Shown here: positions 25,376 to 33,367 of the stretch, piece by piece
Layout of the letters: each line of letters begins with the position of its first letter
Numbering within the stretch: position 1 is the stretch's first letter
From: Cellulomonas sp.
Lineage (GTDB): Bacteria; Actinomycetota; Actinomycetes; Actinomycetales; Cellulomonadaceae
Direction of reading: 5' to 3'
DNA: 64,000 bases
Assembly: GCF_015234515.1 (NCBI RefSeq)
Contig: NZ_JADGMY010000023.1
Coordinates: forward strand, 62,001 to 126,000
Program-made: the position numbers and the translations under genes
The notes under the pieces: model-generated
The model's input: only the letters and a program-made list of their open reading frames with translations
What the model was told of the DNA's origin: nothing
Database searches by the model: none

Positions 25376-25804
25376 ATGACCGCACGCATCAGCCCGTACC
25401 TCAACTTCCGTGACGAGGCCCGCGCGGCCATGGAGTTCTACGCCGAGGTCTTCGGGGCGCAGCCGACGTTCAGCACGTTCGAGGAGTTCGGCATGGCGGA
25501 CGACCCCGCCGACGGAGGCAAGATCATGCACTCGCAGCTGGAGCTGCCCGCGGGCGGCGGCGTCCTCATGGCCTCGGACACGCCGGCGGGCATGCCGGTG
25601 CCCGAGGAGTCGTCGGCGTCCGTCGCGCTGTTCGGCGACGCCCAGGACGCCGCGGCGCTGCGGACGGTGTTCGCGCGGCTCTCGGAGGGCGGCACCCCGG
25701 GTGTCCCGATGGAGGTCGCGCCGTGGGGCGACGAGTTCGGCATGTGCACCGACAGGTTCGGCGTGGGCTGGATGGTCAACGTCGCGGGTCCGGGCCAGGG
25801 TTGA
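25376..25804 (+). CDS. VOC-family protein, PhnB-like
   Basis: 142 residues. The ATG has AGGAGG four bases upstream. ISPYLNFRDEARAAMEFYAEVFG is the standard PhnB/3-demethylubiquinone-methyltransferase-like VOC start, and WGDEFGMCTDRFGVGWMVNVA the standard end. The N-terminal half carries a long hydrophobic GGVLMASDTPAGMP segment. Such proteins are common, cytoplasmic and mostly uncharacterised. A second VOC gene, broken, follows nine bases later. Confidence 0.88.
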   Translation: MTARISPYLNFRDEARAAMEFYAEVFGAQPTFSTFEEFGMADDPADGGKIMHSQLELPAGGGVLMASDTPAGMPVPEESSASVALFGDAQDAAALRTVFARLSEGGTPGVPMEVAPWGDEFGMCTDRFGVGWMVNVAGPGQG

Positions 25805-25813
25805 GGACGCCTG

Positions 25814-26193
25814 ATGACGACGATCACGCCCTACCTGACCGTCCACGACGGCCGCGCGGCGCTCGAGTTCTACGCGGCGGCGTTCGGTGCGATCGAGACC
25901 GGGGAGCGGCACGAGGAGGACGGTCGCATCGGGTTCGCGATGCTCACGATCGACGGGGCGCCTCTCTACCTGTCCGACGAGCGCACGAGTACGGCGCGTG
26001 GGCGCCGAGCAGCGTGGGGCACGCGACGGCGGCGGTCGCGCTGGCCGTGGCGGACGTCGACGCGACGTACGTCCGGGCCGTGACCGCGGGCGCGACCGCC
26101 GACCGGGAGCCCGGGGACCAGGGCGACGAGCGGCGAGGGTGGCTCGTCGACCCCTTCGGCCACCGGTGGGTGATCAGCTCGCCCCTCCCCTGA
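25814..26193 (+). pseudogene. VOC-family protein broken by a one-base frameshift
   Basis: The start reads as a normal VOC protein: MTTITPYLTVHDGRAALEFY through GAPLYLSDE. After about base 25982 the frame turns to Arg-rich nonsense, while the expected continuation HEYGAWAPSSVGHATAAVAL and the family ending WLVDPFGHRWVISSPLP appear in the neighbouring frame up to the stop at 26193. Loss of one base in CGC(C)AC at 25982-25986 explains it. Either the gene is a recent pseudogene or the sequence has a one-base error in a G+C-rich stretch. Without the shift it would be about 127 residues. Confidence 0.8.
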
Positions 26194-26237
26194 GACCGGG
26201 CGAAATCGCCCGTAACCATAGCGGGACTGCAACGTGA

Positions 26238-26246
26238 TGTAGTACA
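26238..26246. promoter_or_regulatory. Short palindrome TGTAGTACA before the ABC exporter
   Basis: TGTA-G-TACA ends eight bases upstream of the ABC ATPase start codon. Short palindromes of this kind next to the start are common operators of small HTH regulators, and an XRE-type gene ends this operon. The site is short and could arise by chance. Confidence 0.3.
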
Positions 26247-26254
26247 CCTGCTAT

Positions 26255-27163
26255 ATGGACGCGTCCGAGAACGCCGCAGTGCACGTCGACGGGCTCCGCA
26301 TGGCGTACGGCGAGCGCACCGTCCTCGACGGTGTCGCGTTCGACGTCGCACCCGGCGAGGTCGTCGCCCTGCTGGGGCCCAACGGCGCCGGGAAGACGAC
26401 GACCGTCGAGATCGTCGAGGGCTTCCGCCGCCGCGACGCGGGCGACGTCCGGGTGCTGGGCGTGGACCCGGAGCGCGGTGACGACGCGTGGCGGGCCCGG
26501 ATCGGCGTCGTCCTGCAGTCGTGGCGCGACCACCGTCGCTGGCGCGTCCGCGAGCTGCTCGGACAGCTCGGCGACGCCTACCGGCCCTACTCGACGCCCG
26601 GGACGCCGCGTCCGCGCGACGTCGACGACCTCCTCGCGCGCGTCGGGCTCACCGACGCGGCCCACCAGCGCATGTCCACCCTGTCCGGTGGTCAGCGACG
26701 TCGGTTCGACGTCGCCGTCGGGCTCGTCGGCCGGCCCGACCTCCTCGTCCTCGACGAACCGACCGCGGGCCTGGACCCGGCCGCGCGCCGCGAGTTCCAC
26801 GAGCTGGTCCACGAGGTGGTCGACCGCGACGGCACGGTGGTGCTGCTCACGACGCACGACCTCGCCGAGGCCGAGACCGTCGCCGACCGCATCCTCCTGC
26901 TCGCGGGTGGGCACATCGTGGCTACCGGTAGCCCCGAGGCCGTCGCGCGCGAGGTCGCCGGGCCGTCGGAGGTCCGCTGGACCGCCGACGGGATGCGCCA
27001 CGTGCACAGCACGCACGACCCCGTCGCGTTCACGCGCGACCTGCTGGCGACCGGCGACGTCGACGACCTGGAGGTCGTGCGCGCCAGCCTCGAGGACGCC
27101 TACCTCGAGATCGTCCGCCGTCACGAGACCGACGCCCGCGCCGAGATGGAGGCCGCACGATGA
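26255..27163 (+). CDS. ABC exporter ATP-binding protein (ABC-2 type, DrrA-like)
   Basis: 302 residues. Walker A GPNGAGKTT lies near residue 43, the Q-loop in IGVVLQSWRDHRRW near 90, the signature LSGGQRRR near 145 and Walker B LLVLDEPTAGLDP near 165, with the switch His in LLTTHDLAEAE. About 70 residues after the nucleotide domain resemble the C-terminal extension of drug-export ATPases. It should power the membrane protein encoded next, with which it overlaps by four bases. Substrate (drug, lipid, peptide) unknown. No clear ribosome site is visible before the ATG. Confidence 0.93.
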   Translation: MDASENAAVHVDGLRMAYGERTVLDGVAFDVAPGEVVALLGPNGAGKTTTVEIVEGFRRRDAGDVRVLGVDPERGDDAWRARIGVVLQSWRDHRRWRVRELLGQLGDAYRPYSTPGTPRPRDVDDLLARVGLTDAAHQRMSTLSGGQRRRFDVAVGLVGRPDLLVLDEPTAGLDPAARREFHELVHEVVDRDGTVVLLTTHDLAEAETVADRILLLAGGHIVATGSPEAVAREVAGPSEVRWTADGMRHVHSTHDPVAFTRDLLATGDVDDLEVVRASLEDAYLEIVRRHETDARAEMEAAR

Positions 27164-28032
27164 GCACGCCCGACGACGCCGCACGGCCGCCGCTCGCCTG
27201 GGCGGCCCGCCTCGGTCTGCGCCGCGGCCTCACCGAGTTCCGGCACATGCTGCGCAGCCCCGAGGACATCGGGTGGAACGTCGTCATCGGCGTCGGGATC
27301 CTCGTCTACCTGGTCACCCAGCGGGACTCGGTGATCCCCGGCAGCGGCGGCCTCACGCTGCCCGACCTCGCGCTGCCCGGGATCCTGGCCGCGACCATCC
27401 TGTTCGGCATGGTGATGGGGCCCGCGTTCGCGCTGTCCACCGAGGTCGAGGAGGGCACGGTGCTGCGGCTGCGCACCACGCCCCGCGGGACCACGACGTA
27501 CACCGTCGGGATGGTCGTCGGGCAGGTGCTCGGCGCCGTCCCCATGCTCGTGCTCGTCCTGGCCCCGTGGCCGTTCCTGCTGGGCGACCCCATGCACCAG
27601 GGGCCGGGCGGCTGGGTCGCCGTCGTCGGCTGGCTGCTCCTGGGAACCCTCGCGACGCTGCCGATCGGCATCGTGGGCGGCGCCCTCGCCGGACGTCCCA
27701 CGCGCGTCATGCTCTTCGTCATGGCACCCGTGGTCGCGCTGGCGTTCCTCTCCGGGGTCTTCGGCCCCCAGACCATCCCGCCCTGGGCGGCCGGACCGGT
27801 GCAGGCGTTCCCGCTCTACTGGCTCGCGCACGGGCTGCGGGCCACGACCCTGCCCGCGGGTGCCGAGGGCCTCGAGCTCGCCGGCGCGTGGCACCCCGAG
27901 ATCGCGGCGCTCGTGCTGCTCGCGTGGGCGGTCGTCGGGCTGGCCGTCGCGCCGGTGGTGCTGCGTCGGTCCACCGCGCGGCAGACCGCGAGCGCTCTCG
28001 CGGAGCGCCTGCAGGCGCTGGTCCGCGGCTGA
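27160..28032 (+). CDS. ABC-2 type transporter permease
   Basis: 290 residues, ATG overlapping the ATPase stop. About six transmembrane segments: VVIGVGILVYLV, LPGILAATILFGMVMGPAF, then IVGGALAGRP and FVMAPVVALAFLSGVFG, then EIAALVLLAWAVVGLAVAPVVL. EEGTVLRLRTTPRGTTTYTVG is the coupling region conserved in ABC-2 exporters. It forms the export channel with the preceding ATPase. Nothing in the sequence shows the cargo. Confidence 0.9.
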   Translation: MSTPDDAARPPLAWAARLGLRRGLTEFRHMLRSPEDIGWNVVIGVGILVYLVTQRDSVIPGSGGLTLPDLALPGILAATILFGMVMGPAFALSTEVEEGTVLRLRTTPRGTTTYTVGMVVGQVLGAVPMLVLVLAPWPFLLGDPMHQGPGGWVAVVGWLLLGTLATLPIGIVGGALAGRPTRVMLFVMAPVVALAFLSGVFGPQTIPPWAAGPVQAFPLYWLAHGLRATTLPAGAEGLELAGAWHPEIAALVLLAWAVVGLAVAPVVLRRSTARQTASALAERLQALVRG

Positions 28033-28033
28033 C

Positions 28034-28288
28034 GTGGCGGACGAGGAGCGGCGACGTCCGCAGGGCGGCGAGTCCGTCCACAACCGCATCGCGGTGCTGC
28101 GAGCCGAGCGGGGGGTCAGCCGGCGCGAGCTCGCGGAGGCGCTGGGCGTGCACTACCAGACGGTCGGCTACCTGGAGCGGGGCGAGTACAGCCCGTCGCT
28201 GCACCTCGCGCTGCGCATCGCGGCGTTCTTCGACGTGCCGGTCGAGGTCGCGTTCTCGCTCGACCCGTTCCCCCGCATCGGCGGATGA
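28034..28288 (+). CDS. XRE-family transcriptional regulator, small
   Basis: 84 residues from the GTG at 28034, one base after the permease stop. The HTH reads NRIAVLRAERGVSRRELAEALGVHYQTVGYLERGEYSPSLHLALRIAAFFDVPVE in outline, with the usual GVSRRELA and VGYLERG motifs. A small single-domain XRE protein at the end of an exporter operon usually represses it. It closely resembles regulators with an ending of DPFP after the HTH, common beside ABC-2 exporters. The TGTAGTACA palindrome before the operon is a possible target. Confidence 0.85.
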   Translation: MADEERRRPQGGESVHNRIAVLRAERGVSRRELAEALGVHYQTVGYLERGEYSPSLHLALRIAAFFDVPVEVAFSLDPFPRIGG

Positions 28289-28406
28289 CGGCGTCAGCGG
28301 ATGGCGGTGCGCCGGGTTGGGCGCGAGGCTGGGCGGCCTCCTCGGATACTGCTCCGTGACCGTCCGTCATGTCTCGCGCGGGTGAGAATCTTCACATCTT
28401 CATCAC

Positions 28407-28432
28407 AAAAGGGGCGATTCGACAGCCGCCCC
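28407..28432 (-). terminator. Stem-loop plus TTTT, minus strand
   Basis: On the minus strand GGGGCG (28427-28432) pairs with CGCCCC (28411-28416) around a ten-base loop, directly followed by TTTTG. It stands 250 bases beyond the stop of the M28 peptidase and could end its transcript. Confidence 0.45.
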
Positions 28433-28442
28433 CGACCCCCGT

Positions 28443-28470
28443 CTTGACCTCCCGGTGTCCAAGGGTCAAG
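28443..28470. promoter_or_regulatory. Inverted repeat CTTGACC-N14-GGTCAAG
   Basis: Seven-base perfect arms (28443-28449, 28464-28470) are 14 bases apart. The arms resemble the half-sites of the HspR element (CTTGAGT-N7-ACTCAAG), but the spacing is double. No gene obviously starts here, so its role is unclear. Confidence 0.25.
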
Positions 28471-28681
28471 AAAAGGTCACGTCAGGGGTTGGCAAGACCC
28501 GGGTGGAGGAGCAAGATGTCGCTCGTCTCCTGCGGGGCTGGGCGGCCACGCCAAGGACGACGCACCACGTCACCCGCCGCGCCGGGACGCTCCCCCGAGG
28601 GTCACCGGACGGCGGTGGCCCGGCCCCCGAAGGGCACCGGGCCACCGGTCATCCGCGCCTGGAGGCGCTACGCCGACGTCG

Positions 28682-30256
28682 TCAGGACGCCCGCTGCAAC
28701 GTGCCGTGCTCCTGACCGTGCCGGTGCCCCTTGCCCTTGCCGGGCTTCCACGGCCCGTGGTGGTGCCCCTGGTCCCCGGGGCCCGACACCCCGTTGATCG
28801 CCGACGTGTCGGTCGCGAGGCTGGCCGTCGCGAACGCGACCGCGGGCGCCATGATGCGGATCGCCTCCCGGCTCACGTTCGCCAGGTCGTCTCCGGCCGT
28901 GTGGTAGTTCGGGTCGTGACGGATACCCGCCGTGCCGCCGAACAGCGCGACCTCCTCCTCGGTCTTGATGTCGTCGGCGCCGGTGAACAGGCCCGAGGCC
29001 GGGACGCCGTTCGCGATGAACGCCTGGTAGTCGGACCGGCCCGAGAACTCCGTGTCGACCCACGGCTGGCCCGTGCGGTCGAACCACCCCGTCAGGACGG
29101 CCTCGGTCTCGGCCGAGCCCTCCGGCACCTCGACCGGGGCCTCGTACGTGGACTGGTCGGCGTCGTACACGCCGATGATGTAGTTGGGCGACCCCACCAT
29201 GTCGAAGTTCAGGTACGTCGCGATGCGGTCCAGCTCACCCTCCTGGCCCGCGAGCTCCTCGACGTACTCCGTGGAGCCGATGAGCCCGAGCTCCTCGGCG
29301 CCCCACCACGCGAACCGCACGGTGTTGTTGAGCTTCTTCTGCTTCGCGAGCTGCACGGCGACCTCCAGCAGCACGGCTGAGCCGCTGCCGTTGTCGTTGA
29401 TCCCCGGGCCCTCCTCGACGCCGTCGAGGTGCGCACCGAGCATGACGACGTTGTCGTCACGACCCGCGCGCGTCTCGGCGATGACGTTGAAGCTCTCGTT
29501 CTCCTCGGTGTGGAACCGGGTGTCGAGGGTGATCGGCACACCCGCCGCCACCGCCTCGACCACGGCGAGCCCGTCGGCCTGGCCCATGCCCGCGACGGGC
29601 ACGGTCACGACGGTCCCCTCGCCGAGCGTCCCGTTGAGCATCTCCTCGACGTTGTTGTAGACGACGACGCCGACCGCGCCGGCAGCCTCGGCCACCACCG
29701 CCTTCTCGCCGAACGCGCACACCCCGCGGCTCACGACCGCGATCGTCCCGGCCACCTCGACCCCGGCCCACGACTCCGCCGTGCAGCCGGTGGTGTCGGT
29801 CGGCGTCGAGCCCGGCGCCGTGACGCCGCCCTCGGGCGAGTTCGGTGCGTACTGCATCTGGTCGACCACGTACGTCTCGCCGGTGCCGAGCGTCAGGCTC
29901 GCGGCGTCGACCACCTCGAGGCCGAAGGTGAACGGGTCACGCGTGGTCGTGTACCCGGCGCGCTGCAGCGTGCGCTCGACGTACCGCGCGCTCGCCTCGT
30001 ACCCCGCGGTGAGCGCGGCGCGGTTGCCGTCGTTCCGGTCCGCGATGCGCTGGAACTCCTCGAGGTGACGCCACACGCCACGCGTCGTGACCTGGCGGGC
30101 GAACCTCTCGGCGTTGATGGTGTGCCCCGGTCCGCGCCCCGGACCTGGCTTCCCGCCCGGCCCGTGGGCCGTGGCGGGCGGTGCGAGCAGAGCGCTCGTC
30201 CCGAGCACGAGCACGGCGAGCGCTCCGGCGAGCGTGGTGGTGCGTCGAGCTGTCAC
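28682..30256 (-). CDS. Secreted M28-family aminopeptidase with PA domain
   Basis: 524 residues from the GTG at 30256, which has GAAGGGA seven bases upstream. A signal peptide covers about residues 1-31 (Arg-rich start, AGALAVLVLGTSALL, ending PATA). A protease-associated domain (about 140-235: GVCAFGEKAVVAEAAGAVGVVVYNN) is followed by the zinc peptidase. Co-catalytic zinc ligands are visible: His and Asp in MLGAHLDGVEEGPGINDNGSG, Glu-Glu in WWGAEELGLIGS, Asp in LNFDMVGSPN and a final His in NYHTAGDDLANVS. It should trim N-terminal residues from extracellular peptides. The tail is Gly/His/Lys-rich (HHHGPWKPGKGKGHRHG), perhaps a metal or wall-binding end. Confidence 0.92.
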   Translation of the reverse strand: MTARRTTTLAGALAVLVLGTSALLAPPATAHGPGGKPGPGRGPGHTINAERFARQVTTRGVWRHLEEFQRIADRNDGNRAALTAGYEASARYVERTLQRAGYTTTRDPFTFGLEVVDAASLTLGTGETYVVDQMQYAPNSPEGGVTAPGSTPTDTTGCTAESWAGVEVAGTIAVVSRGVCAFGEKAVVAEAAGAVGVVVYNNVEEMLNGTLGEGTVVTVPVAGMGQADGLAVVEAVAAGVPITLDTRFHTEENESFNVIAETRAGRDDNVVMLGAHLDGVEEGPGINDNGSGSAVLLEVAVQLAKQKKLNNTVRFAWWGAEELGLIGSTEYVEELAGQEGELDRIATYLNFDMVGSPNYIIGVYDADQSTYEAPVEVPEGSAETEAVLTGWFDRTGQPWVDTEFSGRSDYQAFIANGVPASGLFTGADDIKTEEEVALFGGTAGIRHDPNYHTAGDDLANVSREAIRIMAPAVAFATASLATDTSAINGVSGPGDQGHHHGPWKPGKGKGHRHGQEHGTLQRAS

Positions 30257-30498
30257 TGTGGTGTCCCTTCGTCGCGGGACCCGCGGCTGGTCGGCCGTGG
30301 GGCGACGCCGCCCGCGGGATGCCCGGACGACGTCTCGCCCCACGGTGAACGATCACGCCCGAGATGTCACGACATCCCACGACTTGAGACGGCGGAGCGG
30401 GCACCGGACGGGCACGGGGTGCACGGTCCCACGCTCACCGGGCGGTGCCGCGCGCCGCTTCCTACAGTGGGCCGTACACGTCGAGGCCCGGGGGGACC

Positions 30499-31566
30499 AT
30501 GCCAGCCGACGACCGGTACCGCGCACTCGTCCTCGAGGACGATCCGGACGCGGCAGAGCTCCTGCGGATCGCGCTCGAGCGTGAGGGGATGGTCGTCGTC
30601 GTCGCGACCACCGCGGAGAGCGCGCTGTCCGCGCTGAGCCGCAGCACGTTCGACGTGCTCGTGACCGACATCCAGCTGCCCGGGCGCTCCGGGCTGGAGA
30701 TCCTCCCCGAGGCGCGTCGCCTCGACCCCGCGCTCACGGTCATGATCGTCACGGCGTACCCGACGTTCGACCACGCCATCGAGGCGCTGCGGGAGGCCGC
30801 CGACGAGTTCCTCGTCAAGCCCGTGTCGTCCGCGGAGGTCGTGCGGCGGGCCACCGAGCTCGCGAAGGTCGCCCGCGAGCGCCGGGCCGGCCACCGGCAG
30901 CGCATCCTCGCCGTGGGGGCCCACCCCGACGACGTCGAGATCGGGGCCGGGGCCACGCTCGCGGCGCACAGCGCAGCCGGCGACGACCTGGTGATCCTCA
31001 CGCTGTCCGGCGGAGCCGTGGGCGGCAGCACGACCGTCCGGCAGGCGGAGGCCGCAGCCGCCGCGGCCGTCGTGGGCGCCCGCCTCGTCCACCTCGACTT
31101 CCCGGACACCCACCTGGTGCCCGCCGAGGGCATCATCACCGCGATCGAGCGGGTCATCGACGAGGTCCAGCCCGACCGGATCTACACGCACAGCGCGCAC
31201 GACCGCCACCAGGACCACCGCGCGGTGCACGAGGCCGTGGAGATCGCGGCACGCCAGGTGCCCAACGTGTGGTGCTTCCAGAGCCCGTCGTCGACCGTCG
31301 CCTTCGCGCCCACCCGGTTCGTCGACGTCGAGGGGTTCGTGGACACCAAGCTCCAGATGCTCGCGGCCTACGAGTCGCAGTCCCACCGCGACTACATGCG
31401 ACCCGACATGGTCCGCGCGACGACGCGCTACTGGGCACGGTTCAGCAGGGCCGACGACGTCGAGCCGCTCGAGACCGTCCGCGCCACCGAGACGGTCGCG
31501 TCGCACGTGCGCGGCGCCCTGGCCGTCGAGTGGACGCAGACCGGCGAGGACGGCCCGGGCGAGTGA
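30499..31566 (+). CDS. Receiver domain fused to PIG-L/LmbE-family deacetylase
   Basis: 355 residues. Residues 1-120 are a complete response-regulator receiver: acidic Glu13-Asp14-Asp15, phosphoacceptor Asp57 in VLVTDIQLPG, Thr85 in VTAYPTF and Lys107 in FLVKPVS. Residues 135-350 are a PIG-L/LmbE deacetylase with the zinc motif AHPDDVE (141-147) and the later HSAHDRHQDH holding the third ligand. Known PIG-L enzymes remove N-acetyl from GlcNAc-type substrates (mycothiol, GPI, glycopeptides). There is no DNA-binding domain, so phosphorylation would control an enzyme, an unusual output. The partner histidine kinase follows with a GTGA overlap. Confidence 0.92.
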   Translation: MPADDRYRALVLEDDPDAAELLRIALEREGMVVVVATTAESALSALSRSTFDVLVTDIQLPGRSGLEILPEARRLDPALTVMIVTAYPTFDHAIEALREAADEFLVKPVSSAEVVRRATELAKVARERRAGHRQRILAVGAHPDDVEIGAGATLAAHSAAGDDLVILTLSGGAVGGSTTVRQAEAAAAAAVVGARLVHLDFPDTHLVPAEGIITAIERVIDEVQPDRIYTHSAHDRHQDHRAVHEAVEIAARQVPNVWCFQSPSSTVAFAPTRFVDVEGFVDTKLQMLAAYESQSHRDYMRPDMVRATTRYWARFSRADDVEPLETVRATETVASHVRGALAVEWTQTGEDGPGE

Positions 31567-33317
31567 CGGGCGCCGCGCGCCGCACGTGGCCGGCGTGGTC
31601 GGGCACCGACGAGACGGACCCCGTGACCCGCGCCCTGCTCGAGCGCGTCGCTGTCGGCTGGCTCGCACCGGACGCGGTCGCGCTGCGGCAGGCACCGGCG
31701 ACGGTCGCCATCCTGGTCTCGTTGGTCGTCGTCGAGTCCACCGTCGCGCCCGAGCGTCCCGGCCTGCTGGCCGCCGCGGCGGCCCTCGTCGGGCTCGCCC
31801 AGCTCGCGGGCCTCTTCGTGCCCTGGCGGTACCTGCGACCCGTCTGGCGCGCGACCATGCCGCTCGCCCAGATGGCCGCGATCGGTCTCCTGGACATCGG
31901 CACGGGCCTGCAGATGGCGGAGTTCGACATCCTGCTGATCCTGCCGATGGGCATGCTCGCGCTGCGGCCCGAGCGCTGGGGACCGGCGCTCGCGCTCGCG
32001 ATGTGCACGGTCGTGCTGCTGGCCCCGGCGATCGTCGACGTCGACCGCAGGCAGCCGCTGCTGCACGCGGTCGTCACGCTCCTCGTCGTCGTCCCGACGG
32101 TGGTCGGCGCCTACGGCATCGTGCAGGCCTCGCGGGTGCAGGCGCTCGAGCTCCAGCGCGCCCGGGACGCGCTCGACGTGCGCGCCGAGCAGCTGCGCGC
32201 GTCGCGCGACACCCTGAGCAGCATCATCGAGGCCGCCACCGAGCAGGCCATCATCGCGACGGACGTCCACGGGGTCGTCCTGTCCGCCAACTCCGGCGCC
32301 GAGCGCATCCTGGGACGGGGGGTGCACGAGCTCGTCGGCCGCGAGATCGGCGACCTCGTGGACGACCTGCGCCCGGGTGCCCCGCAGGACGTCCACCTGG
32401 GCGTGCCGCTCAGCCGGCTCGTCGGCCTGGCGAGGGAGGGTGGGACGCACGTCGAGGAGTGGCGGGCCGTCCTGCCCGACGGCACCACCCGCTTCCTGGA
32501 GCTCGTCGCGACCCTGCGGCCCGGGCTCGACGACGCCGGCCCGACGCTGCCCGCCGGCTACCTGTTCGTCGGCACCGACGTCACCCCCCGGCGCGACGAG
32601 CAGCGTCAGCAGGACGAGTTCATCGGCCTCGTCAGCCACGAGCTGCGCACGCCGCTCGCCTCGATCCTCGGGTACCTCGAGCTGATCCGGTCCGGCGACC
32701 ACGTGCTCGACGAGGAGCAGAGCAGGTACCTGGACGTCGTCGAGCGCAACGCGAACCGGTTGCGCTCGCTGGTGGACGAGCTGCTCGCGAGCGCCCAGGT
32801 CGTCGTGGGTGCGCCCGTGTCGGGCCAGGAGCTCGACGTCGGGGACGTCGTCCGCGGCGCGGTGACCAGCCAGGCCCCCATCTCGCGCGCCGCCGGCGTG
32901 CAGGTCGACGTCCAGGCGGACGGGCCCGTGCCGCTGCTGTCGGACCCGCAACGACTGACCCAGATCGTGGACAACCTGGTGAGCAACGCCGTGAAGCACA
33001 GCCTCGCGGGCGACCGGGTCGTCGTCGAGGTGCTCCCCGGCACCGCGCCGGAAGGGGCGCGCACGGCCCTGATCCGCGTGGTGGACGAGGGTGCGGGCAT
33101 CGCGCCCGACGAGCTGTCGCGCCTCACCGAGCGCTTCTACCGCACGCGCGACACCAAGCGCCGCCGGGTGCGCGGGGTCGGCCTGGGGCTCTCCCTGGTC
33201 CAGGCGATCGTCGACGAGCACGGCGGACGGCTCACGATCGACAGCGAGCTCGGGAAAGGCACGCGGGTCGAGGTGCTGCTGCCCGACCTCACGGAGGCGA
33301 CGACGCCGGGACCGTGA
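31563..33317 (+). CDS. Membrane PAS-domain sensor histidine kinase
   Basis: 584 residues; GTG start overlapping the preceding stop. Residues about 40-190 hold five or six membrane spans with little extracytoplasmic sequence. A short coiled coil (RARDALDVRAEQLRASRDTLSSII) leads to a PAS domain (about 220-340: QAIIATDVHGVVLSANSGAE). The HisKA box FIGLVSHELRTPLASILGYL carries the phospho-His, and the ATPase domain has N (NLVSNAVKHS), G1 (VDEGAGIAPDE) and G2 (GVGLGLSLVQAI) boxes. It very likely phosphorylates Asp57 of the coupled receiver-deacetylase. The signal sensed is unknown; absence of a periplasmic loop suggests a membrane or cytoplasmic cue. Confidence 0.93.
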   Translation: MTGAARRTWPAWSGTDETDPVTRALLERVAVGWLAPDAVALRQAPATVAILVSLVVVESTVAPERPGLLAAAAALVGLAQLAGLFVPWRYLRPVWRATMPLAQMAAIGLLDIGTGLQMAEFDILLILPMGMLALRPERWGPALALAMCTVVLLAPAIVDVDRRQPLLHAVVTLLVVVPTVVGAYGIVQASRVQALELQRARDALDVRAEQLRASRDTLSSIIEAATEQAIIATDVHGVVLSANSGAERILGRGVHELVGREIGDLVDDLRPGAPQDVHLGVPLSRLVGLAREGGTHVEEWRAVLPDGTTRFLELVATLRPGLDDAGPTLPAGYLFVGTDVTPRRDEQRQQDEFIGLVSHELRTPLASILGYLELIRSGDHVLDEEQSRYLDVVERNANRLRSLVDELLASAQVVVGAPVSGQELDVGDVVRGAVTSQAPISRAAGVQVDVQADGPVPLLSDPQRLTQIVDNLVSNAVKHSLAGDRVVVEVLPGTAPEGARTALIRVVDEGAGIAPDELSRLTERFYRTRDTKRRRVRGVGLGLSLVQAIVDEHGGRLTIDSELGKGTRVEVLLPDLTEATTPGP

Positions 33318-33367
33318 CGAGCCGCGCGTCGGCGGTGAGCGGACCGTGGGCGGCGCGGCCCCGGACG

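Larger units (their letters stand above)
28289..28681. other. Intergenic region of 393 bases without a convincing gene
   Basis: Between the XRE gene and the M28 peptidase. It contains a minus-strand terminator (28407-28432) and a 7-bp inverted repeat (28443-28470). A plus-strand frame beginning at ATG 28516 behind GGAGGAG gives an Arg/Pro/Gly-rich product that runs into the peptidase gene on the other strand; I regard it as chance. Confidence 0.5.

Noticed and set aside
28516..28797. Plus-strand gene behind a GGAGGAG site
   Set aside because: The product is Arg/Pro/Gly-rich without any domain pattern and runs into the well-supported M28 peptidase on the other strand.
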